A DNA stretch of 64,000 bases, from the NCBI RefSeq assembly GCF_003318295.1, contig NZ_QOCW01000002.1, positions 186,001 through 250,000 of the forward strand. Reading direction: 5' to 3'. This DNA is from Bacillus taeanensis (GTDB taxonomy: Bacteria; Bacillota; Bacilli; Bacillales; UBA6769). The notes beneath the pieces were generated by a model. The model saw nothing but the letters and a program-made list of their open reading frames with translations. It ran no database searches and had not been told where the DNA came from. Below, in pieces: positions 48,285 through 57,272 of the stretch. Position numbers and translations under genes: made by a program. How positions within the stretch are numbered: the first letter of the stretch is position 1; each line of letters opens with the position of its first letter.

Positions 48285-48722
48285 GTGAAAGCGGTAAGAA
48301 CAAATGATTTAATTTTAAAAACAACGACTACAATGATCGTATTTGTTATTTTAGCCTTTTCAGTATATTTATTTTTAGCAGGGCATAATGCGCCAGGCGG
48401 TGGTTTTATTGGTGGCCTTATGACTTCAGCTGCTCTACTTCTTCTCTATGTTTCATACGGATTTAAAACGATGAAGCGAATTATAAAAGTGAATTTTCGA
48501 ATGTTTATTGGATTTGGATTGTTAATAGCAGTATTGACTGGAATTGGATCTTTTTTCTTTAATGTTCCGTTTTTAAGTCATACATTTGCTCATTTTCATC
48601 ATGTACCAGTTATAGGAGAAATTGAATTAGCAACAGCTATGCTGTTTGATTTAGGTGTTTATTTAACTGTAATTGGTGTTACGATGACTATTATTTTAAC
48701 GATTGCTGAAGATGCTGGGTAA
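48285..48722 (+). CDS. MrpB/MnhB-type Na+/H+ antiporter subunit, orphan
   Basis: 145 residues, four helices, with the MnhB signature GHNAPGGGFIGGLM and FDLGVYLTVIGVTMTII near the C-terminus. MrpB normally works only in a seven-subunit Mrp complex encoded by mrpABCDEFG. No other mrp gene is near: ccdA lies upstream and ccdC downstream, with a terminator between. GTG start after AGGGGGCTG. Either a spare subunit for an mrp operon elsewhere or a repurposed membrane protein. Confidence 0.85.
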   Translation: MKAVRTNDLILKTTTTMIVFVILAFSVYLFLAGHNAPGGGFIGGLMTSAALLLLYVSYGFKTMKRIIKVNFRMFIGFGLLIAVLTGIGSFFFNVPFLSHTFAHFHHVPVIGEIELATAMLFDLGVYLTVIGVTMTIILTIAEDAG

Positions 48723-48756
48723 AAAAAGCGAGCCTTATAAAGTGCTCGCTTTTTTA
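48722..48756 (+). terminator. Terminator of the mrpB-like gene
   Basis: AAAAAAGCGAGC (48722-48734) with GCTCGCTTTTTT (48745-48756), ten-base loop. Confidence 0.88.
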
Positions 48757-48853
48757 TTATTTTTGTTATCTAGTTGTATTTTGTGAAAAATGAAAGTACA
48801 ATAAAAAAAGTGTATAACATTCCTTCTAAATGGAATCGGAAAGGGATGAGAAG

Positions 48854-49339
48854 GTGTTTATAGCAAGTACTGTTATTGCGGTGTTTATGGCGCTTATCGT
48901 TGTGATCATTCGTGTAAAGGCAAGTAAAAAGCCTGTTTCAGCAAAGAAAATTTTATTGCCACCTTTCTTTATGAGTACAGGATTTATGATGTTTCTATAC
49001 CCGCCTGCACGCATTTCTGTGAGTGAAGCTGGTGAAGCGTTTATAGTGGGGGCTCTTTTTTCCCTTTTGCTTATTAAAACGTCTAAATTTGAAATAAAAA
49101 ATAAAGCAATTTATTTAAAACGTTCCAAAGCTTTTATAGCCATATTACTTTTATTATTACTTGTAAGGATTGGACTTAAAGTTTATTTAGGTCAAACCAT
49201 TTCATTTGAAGAAACAAGCGGTGTATTTTTTATTCTTGCTTTTGGTATGATTTTACCGTGGCGAATTGCTATGTTTATTACATACCGGAAATTTGAACAA
49301 ATGCTTCATATGAGTGAAAGCAATAAAAGTCTCGTTTAG
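48854..49339 (+). CDS. ccdC: CcdC-family membrane protein (YneJ)
   Basis: 161 residues, four helices; IKTSKFEIKNKAIYLKRSKAF and FGMILPWRIAMFITYRK are close to B. subtilis YneJ/CcdC. The GTG at 48854 is preferred (MFIASTVIAVFM as in YneJ, AAGGGATG upstream) to the ATG at 48830. Co-located with ccdA and probably linked to cytochrome c biogenesis, though deletion in B. subtilis is mild. Confidence 0.88.
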   Translation: MFIASTVIAVFMALIVVIIRVKASKKPVSAKKILLPPFFMSTGFMMFLYPPARISVSEAGEAFIVGALFSLLLIKTSKFEIKNKAIYLKRSKAFIAILLLLLLVRIGLKVYLGQTISFEETSGVFFILAFGMILPWRIAMFITYRKFEQMLHMSESNKSLV

Positions 49340-49364
49340 ACTTTACTCTAAACGAGACTTTTAT
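49323..49364. terminator. Bidirectional terminator between ccdC and yneK
   Basis: 18-bp perfect stem (49323-49340 with 49347-49364), six-base loop, covering both stop codons. Confidence 0.92.
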
Positions 49365-49786
49365 TGCAATAACTGTTTATATGGTTGAATGCTTATTTCT
49401 TTTTCATTTAGTTTTTTCATAAGAAACTTATGATCACGTTTTGGAGTTGCAATAATATATCCTCGTATAATTAAATCTTCTCGCATTGCTTTTGCTGACT
49501 CTTTTAAAGCGAGTTCACCAATTTTTGCAGCAATTTTTTGTTTTGCGACATCACGAAACAAACTTGGTACAGGCTCCACTAATTCATTTAATAACTTTTT
49601 TTGTTCCTCAGACCAAAGGTGATATGTTTTTTCTACGTAATATTCTTCCCAATCAATAATTGATTTTCCATCATCTTTTGGCAGTCTTTTTAAGAATTTG
49701 CGAAACATAAAATAGCCGCCGATAAGAAAAATGGTAATTAAAAAAAACATCCAAATTACAATAAACCCCATAAACCAAGGAGACAT
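49361..49786 (-). CDS. yneK: YneK (DUF2621) protein
   Basis: 141 residues: one N-terminal membrane helix, then a soluble domain (DDGKSIIDWEEYYVEKTYHL, VPSLFRDVAKQKIAAKIGE). Order ccdA-ccdC-yneK-sspP-sspO-citB follows B. subtilis. Function unknown. Weak Shine-Dalgarno GGGGTGAAC. Confidence 0.87.
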   Translation of the reverse strand: MSPWFMGFIVIWMFFLITIFLIGGYFMFRKFLKRLPKDDGKSIIDWEEYYVEKTYHLWSEEQKKLLNELVEPVPSLFRDVAKQKIAAKIGELALKESAKAMREDLIIRGYIIATPKRDHKFLMKKLNEKEISIQPYKQLLQ

Positions 49787-49922
49787 AAAACGTTCACCCC
49801 ATTATAATATCTTCACTTATTTAAAAACTTTTTGCTGTGCAGTATGTAGAACTTTTCTAATCACTAGAGTATATTATAAATTTCTTTTAGTGTGAAATCA
49901 ACAATATTTCATTTTATAATAA

Positions 49923-49963
49923 AATCCCGCACACCCTTTTTATTTTTAAGGATGTGCAGGATT
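49923..49963 (-). terminator. Terminator of the YfhD-like gene
   Basis: Sixteen bases on each side (49923-49938 with 49948-49963) pair with two G-T pairs. Confidence 0.75.
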
Positions 49964-49972
49964 GGACGGTCT

Positions 49973-50131
49973 TTATTTATGATTTATCGCTTGACGATGG
50001 GCATCCTGAGCTCGCTTTTGCGCCTCTTTATCATCAGCGTCAGCGAGCTCTTCTGAATATTCTTCATCATAAACGCTAACAAGCGGTTCTTCTTTATTAG
50101 CCGTTTGTGTTATTTCTTTGCGTTTAGTCAC
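49973..50131 (-). CDS. YfhD-like small protein
   Basis: 52 residues from a GTG behind AAGGAGGAAG, too short for most gene finders. The acidic core EEYSEELADADDKEAQKRAQ resembles the C-terminal half of YfhD-family proteins (small, probably forespore-associated). It sits among spore genes, between yneK and sspP, in the place of cotM of B. subtilis. Family call is moderate. Confidence 0.65.
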   Translation of the reverse strand: MTKRKEITQTANKEEPLVSVYDEEYSEELADADDKEAQKRAQDAHRQAINHK

Positions 50132-50174
50132 TGCTCTTCCTCCTTAAAAGTTCTAATGAAATGAAAGGTTAGTT

Positions 50175-50315
50175 TTAAAATCCTTCACCATTCTTTTGAC
50201 GTGTATGGTTACGGTTTTTCACTTTTTTTGATCCGCTTAATGGTTTAGGCTGACCTGAATCATTTCCTTCTGGCGAATTTCTGCGAATATCCTTAAAATC
50301 GTTGCGTTCTCCCAA
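50175..50315 (-). CDS. sspP: Small acid-soluble spore protein P
   Basis: 46 residues. [20 protein letters not shown] is nearly the same as in B. subtilis SspP (CotL), which identifies it. TTG start behind AAAGGAGGCG. Minor SASP made in the forespore; next to sspO as in B. subtilis. Confidence 0.88.
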   Translation of the reverse strand: MGERNDFKDIRRNSPEGNDSGQPKPLSGSKKVKNRNHTRQKNGEGF

Positions 50316-50438
50316 TTGATTCGCCTCCTTTCTTGATTAGAGTGAACGAGTTACTTTTTTTTTATTCTTAGCTGTGAAGGTATAAGCAGTCGTTATTATG
50401 TTAAAAATAATTCAAGAATGTATTAAAGGAGTGAAAAT

Positions 50439-50696
50439 ATGCCTTATCATAAAGACAAACAACAAGCGTTTCAAGCGGCGCAGCAGGGATATAATGAAGC
50501 AAAAGAAGCGAGTTATGATTTAGTAATTGATTCAAGTGACTATGGAAAGCAATTAAAACATTTAAAACAAGAAGTAAATGAAGCGTATATGCAAATTGAA
50601 AATGCCCTTGAAGTGGCTTCAGAACATCAAAGAGAACAGCTCGAACGTTTTCAACAAGATTTATCAAATATTGTGAATCAATTGGATAGGGAGTAA
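50439..50696 (+). CDS. Unrecognised small helical protein, 85 residues
   Basis: Soluble, strongly helical and acidic, with heptad-like repeats (YMQIENALEVASEHQREQLE), so probably a coiled coil. ATG behind AAAGGAG, terminator at the end. It lies between and opposite to sspP and sspO. I do not recognise a family; expression in spores is suggested only by its neighbours. Confidence 0.7.
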   Translation: MPYHKDKQQAFQAAQQGYNEAKEASYDLVIDSSDYGKQLKHLKQEVNEAYMQIENALEVASEHQREQLERFQQDLSNIVNQLDRE

Positions 50697-50698
50697 AA

Positions 50699-50725
50699 CA
50701 AAAATCCCGCTGTGCGGGATTTTTG
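50699..50725. terminator. Bidirectional terminator
   Basis: 12-bp perfect stem CAAAAATCCCGC (50699-50710) with its complement (50714-50725), three-base loop, between the helical ORF and sspO. Confidence 0.9.
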
Positions 50726-50728
50726 TGG

Positions 50729-50872
50729 TTACTGTCGCTTTTTTGTTTTCTTGTTAAATTGACGCTGTTCGGCAGATAATGGTTCATTAGCAAATTCTGT
50801 TTGATGACCTTTGCTTTGACCAAATGCAGGGTTCATTTCAGGAGCACTGTTTTTTGTAGATCGTTTTGCCAT
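50729..50872 (-). CDS. sspO: Small acid-soluble spore protein O
   Basis: 47 residues, 144 bases. The C-terminal block FANEPLSAEQRQFNKKTKKR and N-terminal MAKRSTKN match the SspO (CotK) pattern. ATG behind GGAGGTG. Divergent from citB, as in B. subtilis where sspO-sspP and citB are back to back. Confidence 0.85.
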   Translation of the reverse strand: MAKRSTKNSAPEMNPAFGQSKGHQTEFANEPLSAEQRQFNKKTKKRQ

Positions 50873-50946
50873 TTCTATTCACCTCCACACACATAGTGTG
50901 GATAGAACTTTTAACTCTATACATTCCATAAGTATTTCTTATTAAT

Positions 50947-50984
50947 ATTGATAACATACTTGTAATTTACTTATGTTAATCAAT
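50947..50984. promoter_or_regulatory. Dyad upstream of citB, likely regulator site
   Basis: ATTGATAACATA (50947-50958) and TATGTTAATCAAT (50972-50984) form an inverted repeat with one extra base, just before a TATAAT (50992-50997). In B. subtilis citB is controlled by CcpC, a LysR-type protein binding a dyad in this position, so a CcpC site is the first candidate. Confidence 0.5.
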
Positions 50985-51083
50985 GGTATATTATAATAAT
51001 TGTGAATAAAAAGTAAAACAAATGGATTATTTCGACAACTTTTACTTTTTAGTATATCATAAAATCGAGGAGGGGAATTACAT

Positions 51084-53795
51084 ATGTCAACAAATGACGT
51101 TTATCAAGCAAAAAAGACATTTGACTCAAATGGCAAAACATATTATTACTACGATTTAGCAGCTCTCGAAAAAGCTGGATTTGGAAATGTTTCCAAACTT
51201 CCTTATTCGATTAAGGTTTTATTAGAATCTGTTTTACGTCAATATGATGGAAGAGTAATCAATAAAGAACATGTAGAAAACTTAGCGAACTGGGGTACAG
51301 ATCAATTAAAAGATATTGATGTACCGTTTAAACCTTCTCGTGTTATTTTACAGGACTTTACAGGAGTTCCGGCTGTTGTAGATCTTGCATCATTACGTAA
51401 AGCAATGGCTGACATGGGGGGAGATCCTCAAGCAATTAATCCAGAAATTCCTGTGGATTTAGTTATCGATCACTCCGTACAGGTTGATAAAGCTGGTACT
51501 AGTGATTCACTTGAATATAATATGAGACTTGAGTTTCAACGCAACGAGGAGCGTTATAAATTCCTAAACTGGGCGCAAAAAGCTTTTGATAACTATCGTG
51601 CTGTGCCGCCTGCAACTGGTATTGTCCACCAGGTTAACTTAGAATATTTAGCTAACGTTGTACAATCTCAAGAAGTGAATGGTGAAACTTTAGCATTCCC
51701 TGATTCTCTTGTAGGTACTGACTCTCATACGACAATGATTAATGGTATTGGTGTTTTAGGATGGGGTGTTGGTGGTATTGAAGCAGAAGCAGGGATGCTT
51801 GGCCAACCTTCATACTTCCCAGTACCAGAGGTAATTGGAGTGAAGTTTACAGGTTCACTGCCAAAAGGTACAACTGCAACAGATGTTGCTTTAAAAGTAA
51901 CTCAAGTTTTACGTGAGAAAAAGGTAGTAGGTAAGTTTGTTGAGTATTTCGGACCAGGGCTTACTGAAATGCCTTTAGCTGATCGTGCTACAATCTCAAA
52001 TATGGCTCCTGAATATGGTGCAACATGTGGTTTCTTCCCAGTTGATGAAGAGGCGCTAAATTACATGCGTTTAACTGGGCGTTCAGAAGAGCAAGTAAAG
52101 CTTGTAGAAGAATATTGTAAAGCAAACGGACTTTGGTATGTTCCTGGACAATCTGAAGATCCAACATATACAAGTGTTGTTGAAGTGGATCTTTCTAAAA
52201 TTGAAGCAAATCTGTCCGGTCCTAAGCGTCCGCAAGATTTAATTCCACTTTCTAAGATGCAAAGCGAGTTCCATAAAGCAGTTACTGCACCTCAAGGCAC
52301 ACAAGGTCTTGGTTTATCACAAGATGAGTTCAAAAAAGAGGTTACTGTAAAGTTTGCTGATGGAAGCGAAGCGGCTATGAAAACAGGCGCAATTGCAATT
52401 GCTGCTATTACAAGCTGTACGAACACTTCTAATCCATATGTAATGCTTGGTGCAGGTCTTGTTGCCAAGAAAGCAGTAGAAAAAGGTCTTCAAGTTCCTG
52501 AATATGTAAAAACATCTTTAGCGCCAGGATCAAAGGTTGTAACAGGTTACTTACGTGACTCAGGATTAGAAAGCTATTTAGATCAATTAGGATTCCAGAA
52601 TGTAGGTTACGGCTGTACAACATGTATTGGTAACTCAGGTCCATTAGCAGATGAAGTTGAGGAAGCCATTTATAAAAATGACTTAACTGTTACGTCTGTT
52701 CTTTCTGGTAACCGTAACTTTGAAGGTCGTATTCACCCGCTAGTAAAAGCGAATTATCTTGCTTCACCTCCACTAGTTGTAGCTTATGCATTAGCTGGAA
52801 CAGTAGATGTTGATCTAAACAATGATTCGCTTGGAAAAGATAAAGATGGTAATGATGTTTTCTTTGATGACATTTGGCCGTCAACAGAAGAGATTAACGA
52901 AGTTGTTGCAAAAACTGTTACTCCTGAATTATTTAGAAAAGAATATGAGGATGTATTTAAAAGCAACCCACGTTGGAATGAAATTGATACAACAGATGAA
53001 GCGTTATATAAATGGGAAGAGGATTCAACTTATATTCAAAATCCTCCTTTCTTTGAAAATTTATCAGCAGAGCTTAATGAAATTAAGCCGCTGAACAGCT
53101 TAAGAGTAATTGGTAAGTTTGGTGATACGGTAACAACTGATCATATTTCACCAGCAGGTGCAATCGCAAAAGACAGCCCTGCAGGTAAGTATTTACAAGA
53201 AAAGGGTGTAAGTCCTCGTGACTTTAACTCTTATGGTTCACGACGCGGAAATGACCGTGTAATGACTAGAGGTACGTTTGCAAATATTCGTATTCGTAAC
53301 CAAATTGCTCCTGGTACAGAAGGTGGCTGGACTACTTATTGGCCAACAGAAGAAGTAATGTCTATTTATGATGCAGCAATGAAGTACAAAGAAAATGGTA
53401 CAGGACTTGTTGTAATTGCCGGTAAAGATTATGGTATGGGAAGTTCTCGTGACTGGGCTGCAAAAGGAACAAACCTTTTAGGCATTAAGACAGTTATTGC
53501 TGAAAGTTATGAGCGTATCCACCGCAGTAACTTAGTATTAATGGGTGTGTTACCACTGCAGTTTAAAGAAGGCGATACAATTGAAAGCCTTGGATTAACT
53601 GGAAAAGAGCACTTCTCAGTTGAAATTGATGAAAATGTAAAACCTCGTCAAGAATTAAAAGTAACAGCAGCTGATGAAGAAGGAAACACAACAGAATTTA
53701 ATGTAATTGCTCGTTTTGATAGTGAAGTTGAAATCGACTATTATCGTCATGGCGGCATTTTACAAATGGTACTTCGTGATAAGCTTTCTAAATAA
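51084..53795 (+). CDS. citB: Aconitate hydratase
   Basis: Interconverts citrate and isocitrate in the TCA cycle and, without its cluster, binds mRNA. 903 residues, AcnA type. The three [4Fe-4S] ligands are Cys445 (TSCTNTSNP), Cys511 and Cys514 ([12 protein letters not shown]); the swivel domain carries [10 protein letters not shown]. Strong ribosome site GAGGAGGGG. Divergent from sspO, with a dyad operator in between. Confidence 0.97.
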   Translation: MSTNDVYQAKKTFDSNGKTYYYYDLAALEKAGFGNVSKLPYSIKVLLESVLRQYDGRVINKEHVENLANWGTDQLKDIDVPFKPSRVILQDFTGVPAVVDLASLRKAMADMGGDPQAINPEIPVDLVIDHSVQVDKAGTSDSLEYNMRLEFQRNEERYKFLNWAQKAFDNYRAVPPATGIVHQVNLEYLANVVQSQEVNGETLAFPDSLVGTDSHTTMINGIGVLGWGVGGIEAEAGMLGQPSYFPVPEVIGVKFTGSLPKGTTATDVALKVTQVLREKKVVGKFVEYFGPGLTEMPLADRATISNMAPEYGATCGFFPVDEEALNYMRLTGRSEEQVKLVEEYCKANGLWYVPGQSEDPTYTSVVEVDLSKIEANLSGPKRPQDLIPLSKMQSEFHKAVTAPQGTQGLGLSQDEFKKEVTVKFADGSEAAMKTGAIAIAAITSCTNTSNPYVMLGAGLVAKKAVEKGLQVPEYVKTSLAPGSKVVTGYLRDSGLESYLDQLGFQNVGYGCTTCIGNSGPLADEVEEAIYKNDLTVTSVLSGNRNFEGRIHPLVKANYLASPPLVVAYALAGTVDVDLNNDSLGKDKDGNDVFFDDIWPSTEEINEVVAKTVTPELFRKEYEDVFKSNPRWNEIDTTDEALYKWEEDSTYIQNPPFFENLSAELNEIKPLNSLRVIGKFGDTVTTDHISPAGAIAKDSPAGKYLQEKGVSPRDFNSYGSRRGNDRVMTRGTFANIRIRNQIAPGTEGGWTTYWPTEEVMSIYDAAMKYKENGTGLVVIAGKDYGMGSSRDWAAKGTNLLGIKTVIAESYERIHRSNLVLMGVLPLQFKEGDTIESLGLTGKEHFSVEIDENVKPRQELKVTAADEEGNTTEFNVIARFDSEVEIDYYRHGGILQMVLRDKLSK

Positions 53796-53821
53796 GGATG
53801 CTTTCCTACAAAATGTTTCAT

Positions 53822-53850
53822 AAAACTGCTGAGGCTTTCTCAGCAGTTTT
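53822..53850 (+). terminator. Terminator of citB
   Basis: 12-bp perfect stem AAAACTGCTGAG (53822-53833) with its complement (53839-53850). Confidence 0.9.
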
Positions 53851-53970
53851 ATTTTATAATGAAGAGAAAATGAAGATATACATTGAAAATTTCACGTACT
53901 ATATTAATTTTATAATTGTGTAAAAAAAATGATATGATAAATATATCTTCTAAAATAAAGGTGGAAAAAT

Positions 53971-54663
53971 ATAAGATGGTTTTTATTCCTAATAGTAGGG
54001 CTTGTTCTATTAACGGCTTGTTCTGACACACATAATGAAGGTATTCCTGTTACAAAAGTGGTGGATGGAGATACAATAAAAGTACAGTTAAACGGAAAAG
54101 AAGAGACGATCAGAATGCTTTTAATTGATACTCCTGAAACTGTTCATCCTAACAAGCCGGTTCAGCCTTTTGGACCAGAAGCAAGTCAGTTTGTAAAAAG
54201 TAAACTTGAAGATCAAAATGTTACACTTGAAATGGATATTAGTGAACGTGATAAGTATGGAAGACTTCTCGCATATGTGTATACAATGGACGGAGAAATG
54301 ATTAATGAACGCTTATTAGAAGAAGGGTTAGCACGAGTTGCTTATGTGTTTGAACCTAATACTAAATATGTAGATAACTTTTACAAAATACAACAGCAAG
54401 CACAGCAAGAGGAAAAGGGCATTTGGAGTATGGAAAATTATGCAACAGATGAAGGTTCCAATTACGATGCTGCCGTTGATACATCAGCGGAAACAATAGA
54501 AAAACAAAATAGCGGTTGTGATATCAAAGGGAACATTAATTCAAGTGGTGAGAAAATCTATCATCTCTCATCAGGACGCTATTATAAACAAACAAAAGCA
54601 GAAAGAATATTTTGTACGGAAGCTGAGGCGAAAAAAGCAGGCTTTCGAAAAGCGCTTCAATAA
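53971..54663 (+). CDS. Thermonuclease-like lipoprotein with C-terminal sunset-type domain; no standard start codon
   Basis: Staphylococcal-nuclease fold: active-site residues in VVDGDTIKV, IRMLLIDTPET (Arg, Asp, Glu) and RDKYGRLLAYVY (Arg). The C-terminus CDIKGNINSSGEKIYHLSSG with FCTEAEAKKAGFRKA is the small sunset domain. In frame upstream the sequence encodes a full lipoprotein signal, RWFLFLIVGLVLLTACSD, but that segment opens with ATA at 53971, six bases after AAGGTGG; the first GTG is at 54058, past the lipobox, and an ATG at 53975 is out of frame. So it uses ATA, or the ATG has been lost. Similar to B. subtilis YncB. Confidence 0.8.
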   Translation: MRWFLFLIVGLVLLTACSDTHNEGIPVTKVVDGDTIKVQLNGKEETIRMLLIDTPETVHPNKPVQPFGPEASQFVKSKLEDQNVTLEMDISERDKYGRLLAYVYTMDGEMINERLLEEGLARVAYVFEPNTKYVDNFYKIQQQAQQEEKGIWSMENYATDEGSNYDAAVDTSAETIEKQNSGCDIKGNINSSGEKIYHLSSGRYYKQTKAERIFCTEAEAKKAGFRKALQ

Positions 54664-54697
54664 TAAAAACCATGAGTAATTTACTCATGGTTTTTAT
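54663..54697 (+). terminator. Terminator of the nuclease gene
   Basis: 17-bp perfect stem (54663-54679 with 54681-54697). Confidence 0.9.
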
Positions 54698-54852
54698 TAT
54701 TTTAAAAAAGAAATGAAAGTGTGGGAAATTTTAATATAAAAAATATGGGAAAATCATGTAAGAAAAGTTAACATCATCTGTGACAACATCGTTAATGTAT
54801 GGAATAATCAAAATTGTCAAACGGAATAATTTATTATTAGGAGAGTGGAGAA

Positions 54853-56304
54853 ATGAGTGGAGAGACAATTTACAAAGGAAACAAAAAGATTTTAGGATTA
54901 ACAACATTATCTTTTTTCTTAACATTTGTTGTATGGTTTAACATGGCACCTTTTACTTCAACAATTAAAGAAGCGCTCAATTTATCAAAAGAAGAAATTG
55001 GTGTTCTAATGTCCATTAACATTGCTTTAACAATTCCAGCCCGTATTATTATTGGAATGTTAGTAGACAGATTTGGACCAAGAAAGGTTTATTCTTCCTT
55101 ATTAATTGTGATGAGTATTCCGTGTTTTATATTTGCTTTTGGTACTTCGTTTATGCAGCTTTTCATTGCAAGAGCATTTTTAGGAATTATTGGAGCAGGT
55201 TTTGTAATTGGAATTCGAATGGTTTCCGAATGGTTTCCTGCCAAACAGGTTGGCTTAGCTGAAGGAATCTACGGAGGTTGGGGCAACTTTGGTTCAGCAG
55301 CAGCAGCTTTTACATTACCAACGATTGCATTATTTATTGGCGGTGAAAATGGCTGGCGCTATGCGATTGCATTATCAGGTTTACTTTGCTTAATTTACGG
55401 TTTTGTTTATTATCGTTCTGTTCAAGATACACCTTCAGGAAAAGTATATGAGAGACCGAAACGAAATGGTGCAATGGAAGTAACTAGTTATAAAAGTATG
55501 GCCGGCTTAATTTTTATGACTCTTCCACTGTACGGTATACTTGGACTGTTAACATGGAAGCTTAGCAATACTTCATTAATTAACAGCAGTTTAGCAAATA
55601 CTATTTATGTTATTTTAGCAGTTATTTATCTCTATAATGTGTATAAAATATGGAATGTAAATAAAGAGCATTTAAAAGAAGGCGTAGATAAAAAAGAGCA
55701 GTATTCCTTCCGACAAGTTGCTATTTTAGATTTTGCTTATTTAATTACATTCGGTTCAGAACTAGCAGTAGTGTCGATGCTTCCGATGTTTTTTGAAGAA
55801 ACATTTGAGTTAAATATCGCTCAAGCTGGAATGGTTGCGGCAAGCTTTGCGTTTATGAATTTAGTTGCTCGTCCTGGTGGTGGGTGGTTAAGTGATAAAT
55901 TTGGACGTAAAAAGACATTGATGATCTTACTGCTTTGTTTATCAGTTGCTTATATGGGAATGTCACAAATTAATTCAAGTTGGCCGCTCGTTTTAGCGAT
56001 TATATTAACGATGACATGTTCATTCTTCGTTCAGGCTGGTGAAGGTTCCGTTTTCGCAATGGTGCCACTAGTAAAAAAACGATTAACAGGTCAAGTTGCA
56101 GGGATGGTAGGAGCCTATGGAAATGTAGGCGGTGTATTATTTTTAACAGTATTAAGCTTTGTAAATCCATCATTATTTTTTATGACAATTGGTGTGGCTG
56201 CGTTATTATGCTTTATCGCAAGTTTATTTCTTAAAGAGCCGGATACTGCAGAGCATTCAAGCATTGTAGTTCAAGATAAAGCCGGTAAAGAGGCAGCAAT
56301 GTAA
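54853..56304 (+). CDS. narK: NarK/NasA-type nitrate/nitrite MFS transporter
   Basis: 483 residues, twelve helices. It has both nitrate signatures of the NNP family (GGWGNFGSAAAAF after helix 5 and GAYGNVGGVLF after helix 11) and the substrate arginine stretch VIGIRMVSEWF. Imports nitrate or exports nitrite. Start ATG behind GGAGAGTGG. Single gene; no nitrate reductase gene is in the window, so assimilatory or respiratory use cannot be told. Confidence 0.9.
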   Translation: MSGETIYKGNKKILGLTTLSFFLTFVVWFNMAPFTSTIKEALNLSKEEIGVLMSINIALTIPARIIIGMLVDRFGPRKVYSSLLIVMSIPCFIFAFGTSFMQLFIARAFLGIIGAGFVIGIRMVSEWFPAKQVGLAEGIYGGWGNFGSAAAAFTLPTIALFIGGENGWRYAIALSGLLCLIYGFVYYRSVQDTPSGKVYERPKRNGAMEVTSYKSMAGLIFMTLPLYGILGLLTWKLSNTSLINSSLANTIYVILAVIYLYNVYKIWNVNKEHLKEGVDKKEQYSFRQVAILDFAYLITFGSELAVVSMLPMFFEETFELNIAQAGMVAASFAFMNLVARPGGGWLSDKFGRKKTLMILLLCLSVAYMGMSQINSSWPLVLAIILTMTCSFFVQAGEGSVFAMVPLVKKRLTGQVAGMVGAYGNVGGVLFLTVLSFVNPSLFFMTIGVAALLCFIASLFLKEPDTAEHSSIVVQDKAGKEAAM

Positions 56305-56340
56305 AGATATAAAAGATTATAGCGTTAATATTTTTAATAT

Positions 56341-56380
56341 AAAACAACGTGTGGTTAGAATTCTAACCACACGTTGTTTT
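56341..56380 (+). terminator. Terminator of narK, perfect 40-base palindrome
   Basis: 20-bp stem with no unpaired loop (56341-56360 with 56361-56380), centred on GAATTC. Confidence 0.88.
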
Positions 56381-56512
56381 ATTTTATTATTCGAAAAAGG
56401 TTGAAAATAAGATAATATTGTAATGAAACATAAATATTCGTACAATTTGAATAATTTATATATTTACTGGAGATAGTAATAGTAATTAAAAAATATGCAA
56501 AGGATGAGGAAA

Positions 56513-56641
56513 ATGAGAAGAATAAAAAAGATAACATTTAACGAGTTAGTGATCCAAAATAAACAAGAACTGCTTCGTAATCCTGAGGCAATAGCGCGTA
56601 TTGAACAAAAAATAGATGAAAAACATGCAAATAATTTTTAA
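56513..56641 (+). CDS. FbpB-like small basic protein
   Basis: 42 residues, MRRIKKITFNELVIQNKQEL then LRNPEAIARIEQKIDEKH, the layout of the FbpB small basic proteins that in B. subtilis help the FsrA RNA in iron sparing. Shine-Dalgarno AAAGGATGAGG. No convincing Fur box is visible upstream, so iron control is not shown. Confidence 0.62.
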   Translation: MRRIKKITFNELVIQNKQELLRNPEAIARIEQKIDEKHANNF

Positions 56642-56663
56642 CGCAGGAAGTTACTTCCTGCGT
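56641..56663 (+). terminator. Terminator of the FbpB-like gene
   Basis: 11-bp perfect stem ACGCAGGAAGT with ACTTCCTGCGT, one-base loop, then TTTTTAG. Confidence 0.85.
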
Positions 56664-56818
56664 TTTTAGTTACCCTTTAAGAAAGTTTAAATTTTAAAAG
56701 GATTAAAGATAAGAAAAACTAAGGCTTTCGCTAAAAGAACTTTGCGGCAAGCCAAGTTTTTCTAATGTATAAACATGATGAATTCGGTGATAGTAAAAGG
56801 GAGAAAGGAGGAGAGGTT

Positions 56819-56962
56819 ATGAGTAATCCAAAACACGATCCAAGACCATTCACAAAAAATCACCTTTCTTCTGCAACGCTTGAAGCAGGCGGGAATAAAG
56901 GAAAACAAATGCAAAACAAAAGCAATGAACATCCTGATTATGTACCAGCTAAAGGAAAATAA
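56819..56962 (+). CDS. sspN: Small acid-soluble spore protein N
   Basis: 47 residues. AGGNKGKQMQNKSNEHPDYV and the ending PAKGK match the SspN pattern. ATG 56819 behind AAAGGAGGAGAGG; the frame extends upstream but without a ribosome site. Precedes tlp by 79 bases, as in the sspN-tlp operon of B. subtilis, expressed in the forespore. Confidence 0.85.
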   Translation: MSNPKHDPRPFTKNHLSSATLEAGGNKGKQMQNKSNEHPDYVPAKGK

Positions 56963-57041
56963 GGGAAGAGAAAAACACCAATTTAAGGAGTTTTAACGCA
57001 GCAAAGCAAACATATTATAAATATCCAAAGGAGAATAAAAC

Positions 57042-57260
57042 ATGCCAAATCCAAAACCAGATGATCGAAGCGATAATGTCGAAAAATTACAAGAAATGGT
57101 AGATAATACACTTGAAAATATCGAAGCTGCTGAAGAAACGCTTCAATTTGCTGATGGGGAAGAAAAACAGCAAATTATTAATAAAAATAAGCGTCGAGAA
57201 GAAAGTATTCAAGCAATGCGTAATGAAATTAAAGATGAGTATCGTGATCAACATCAATAA
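57042..57260 (+). CDS. tlp: Tlp, thioredoxin-like small acid-soluble spore protein
   Basis: 72 residues, highly charged and helical; PNPKPDDRSDNVEKLQEMVD and the ending NEIKDEYRDQ identify Tlp. ATG behind AAAGGAGAATA. Last gene of sspN-tlp. Confidence 0.92.
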   Translation: MPNPKPDDRSDNVEKLQEMVDNTLENIEAAEETLQFADGEEKQQIINKNKRREESIQAMRNEIKDEYRDQHQ

Positions 57261-57272
57261 ACTTTCTGTGAA

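Noticed and set aside
54058-54663. GTG at 54058 as the nuclease start
   Set aside because: It cuts off a perfect lipoprotein signal in the same frame and has no ribosome site.
56400-56512. Fur-box-like AT-rich repeats before the FbpB-like gene
   Set aside because: GATAAT-type half-sites are present but the 7-1-7 inverted repeat is poor in its right half.
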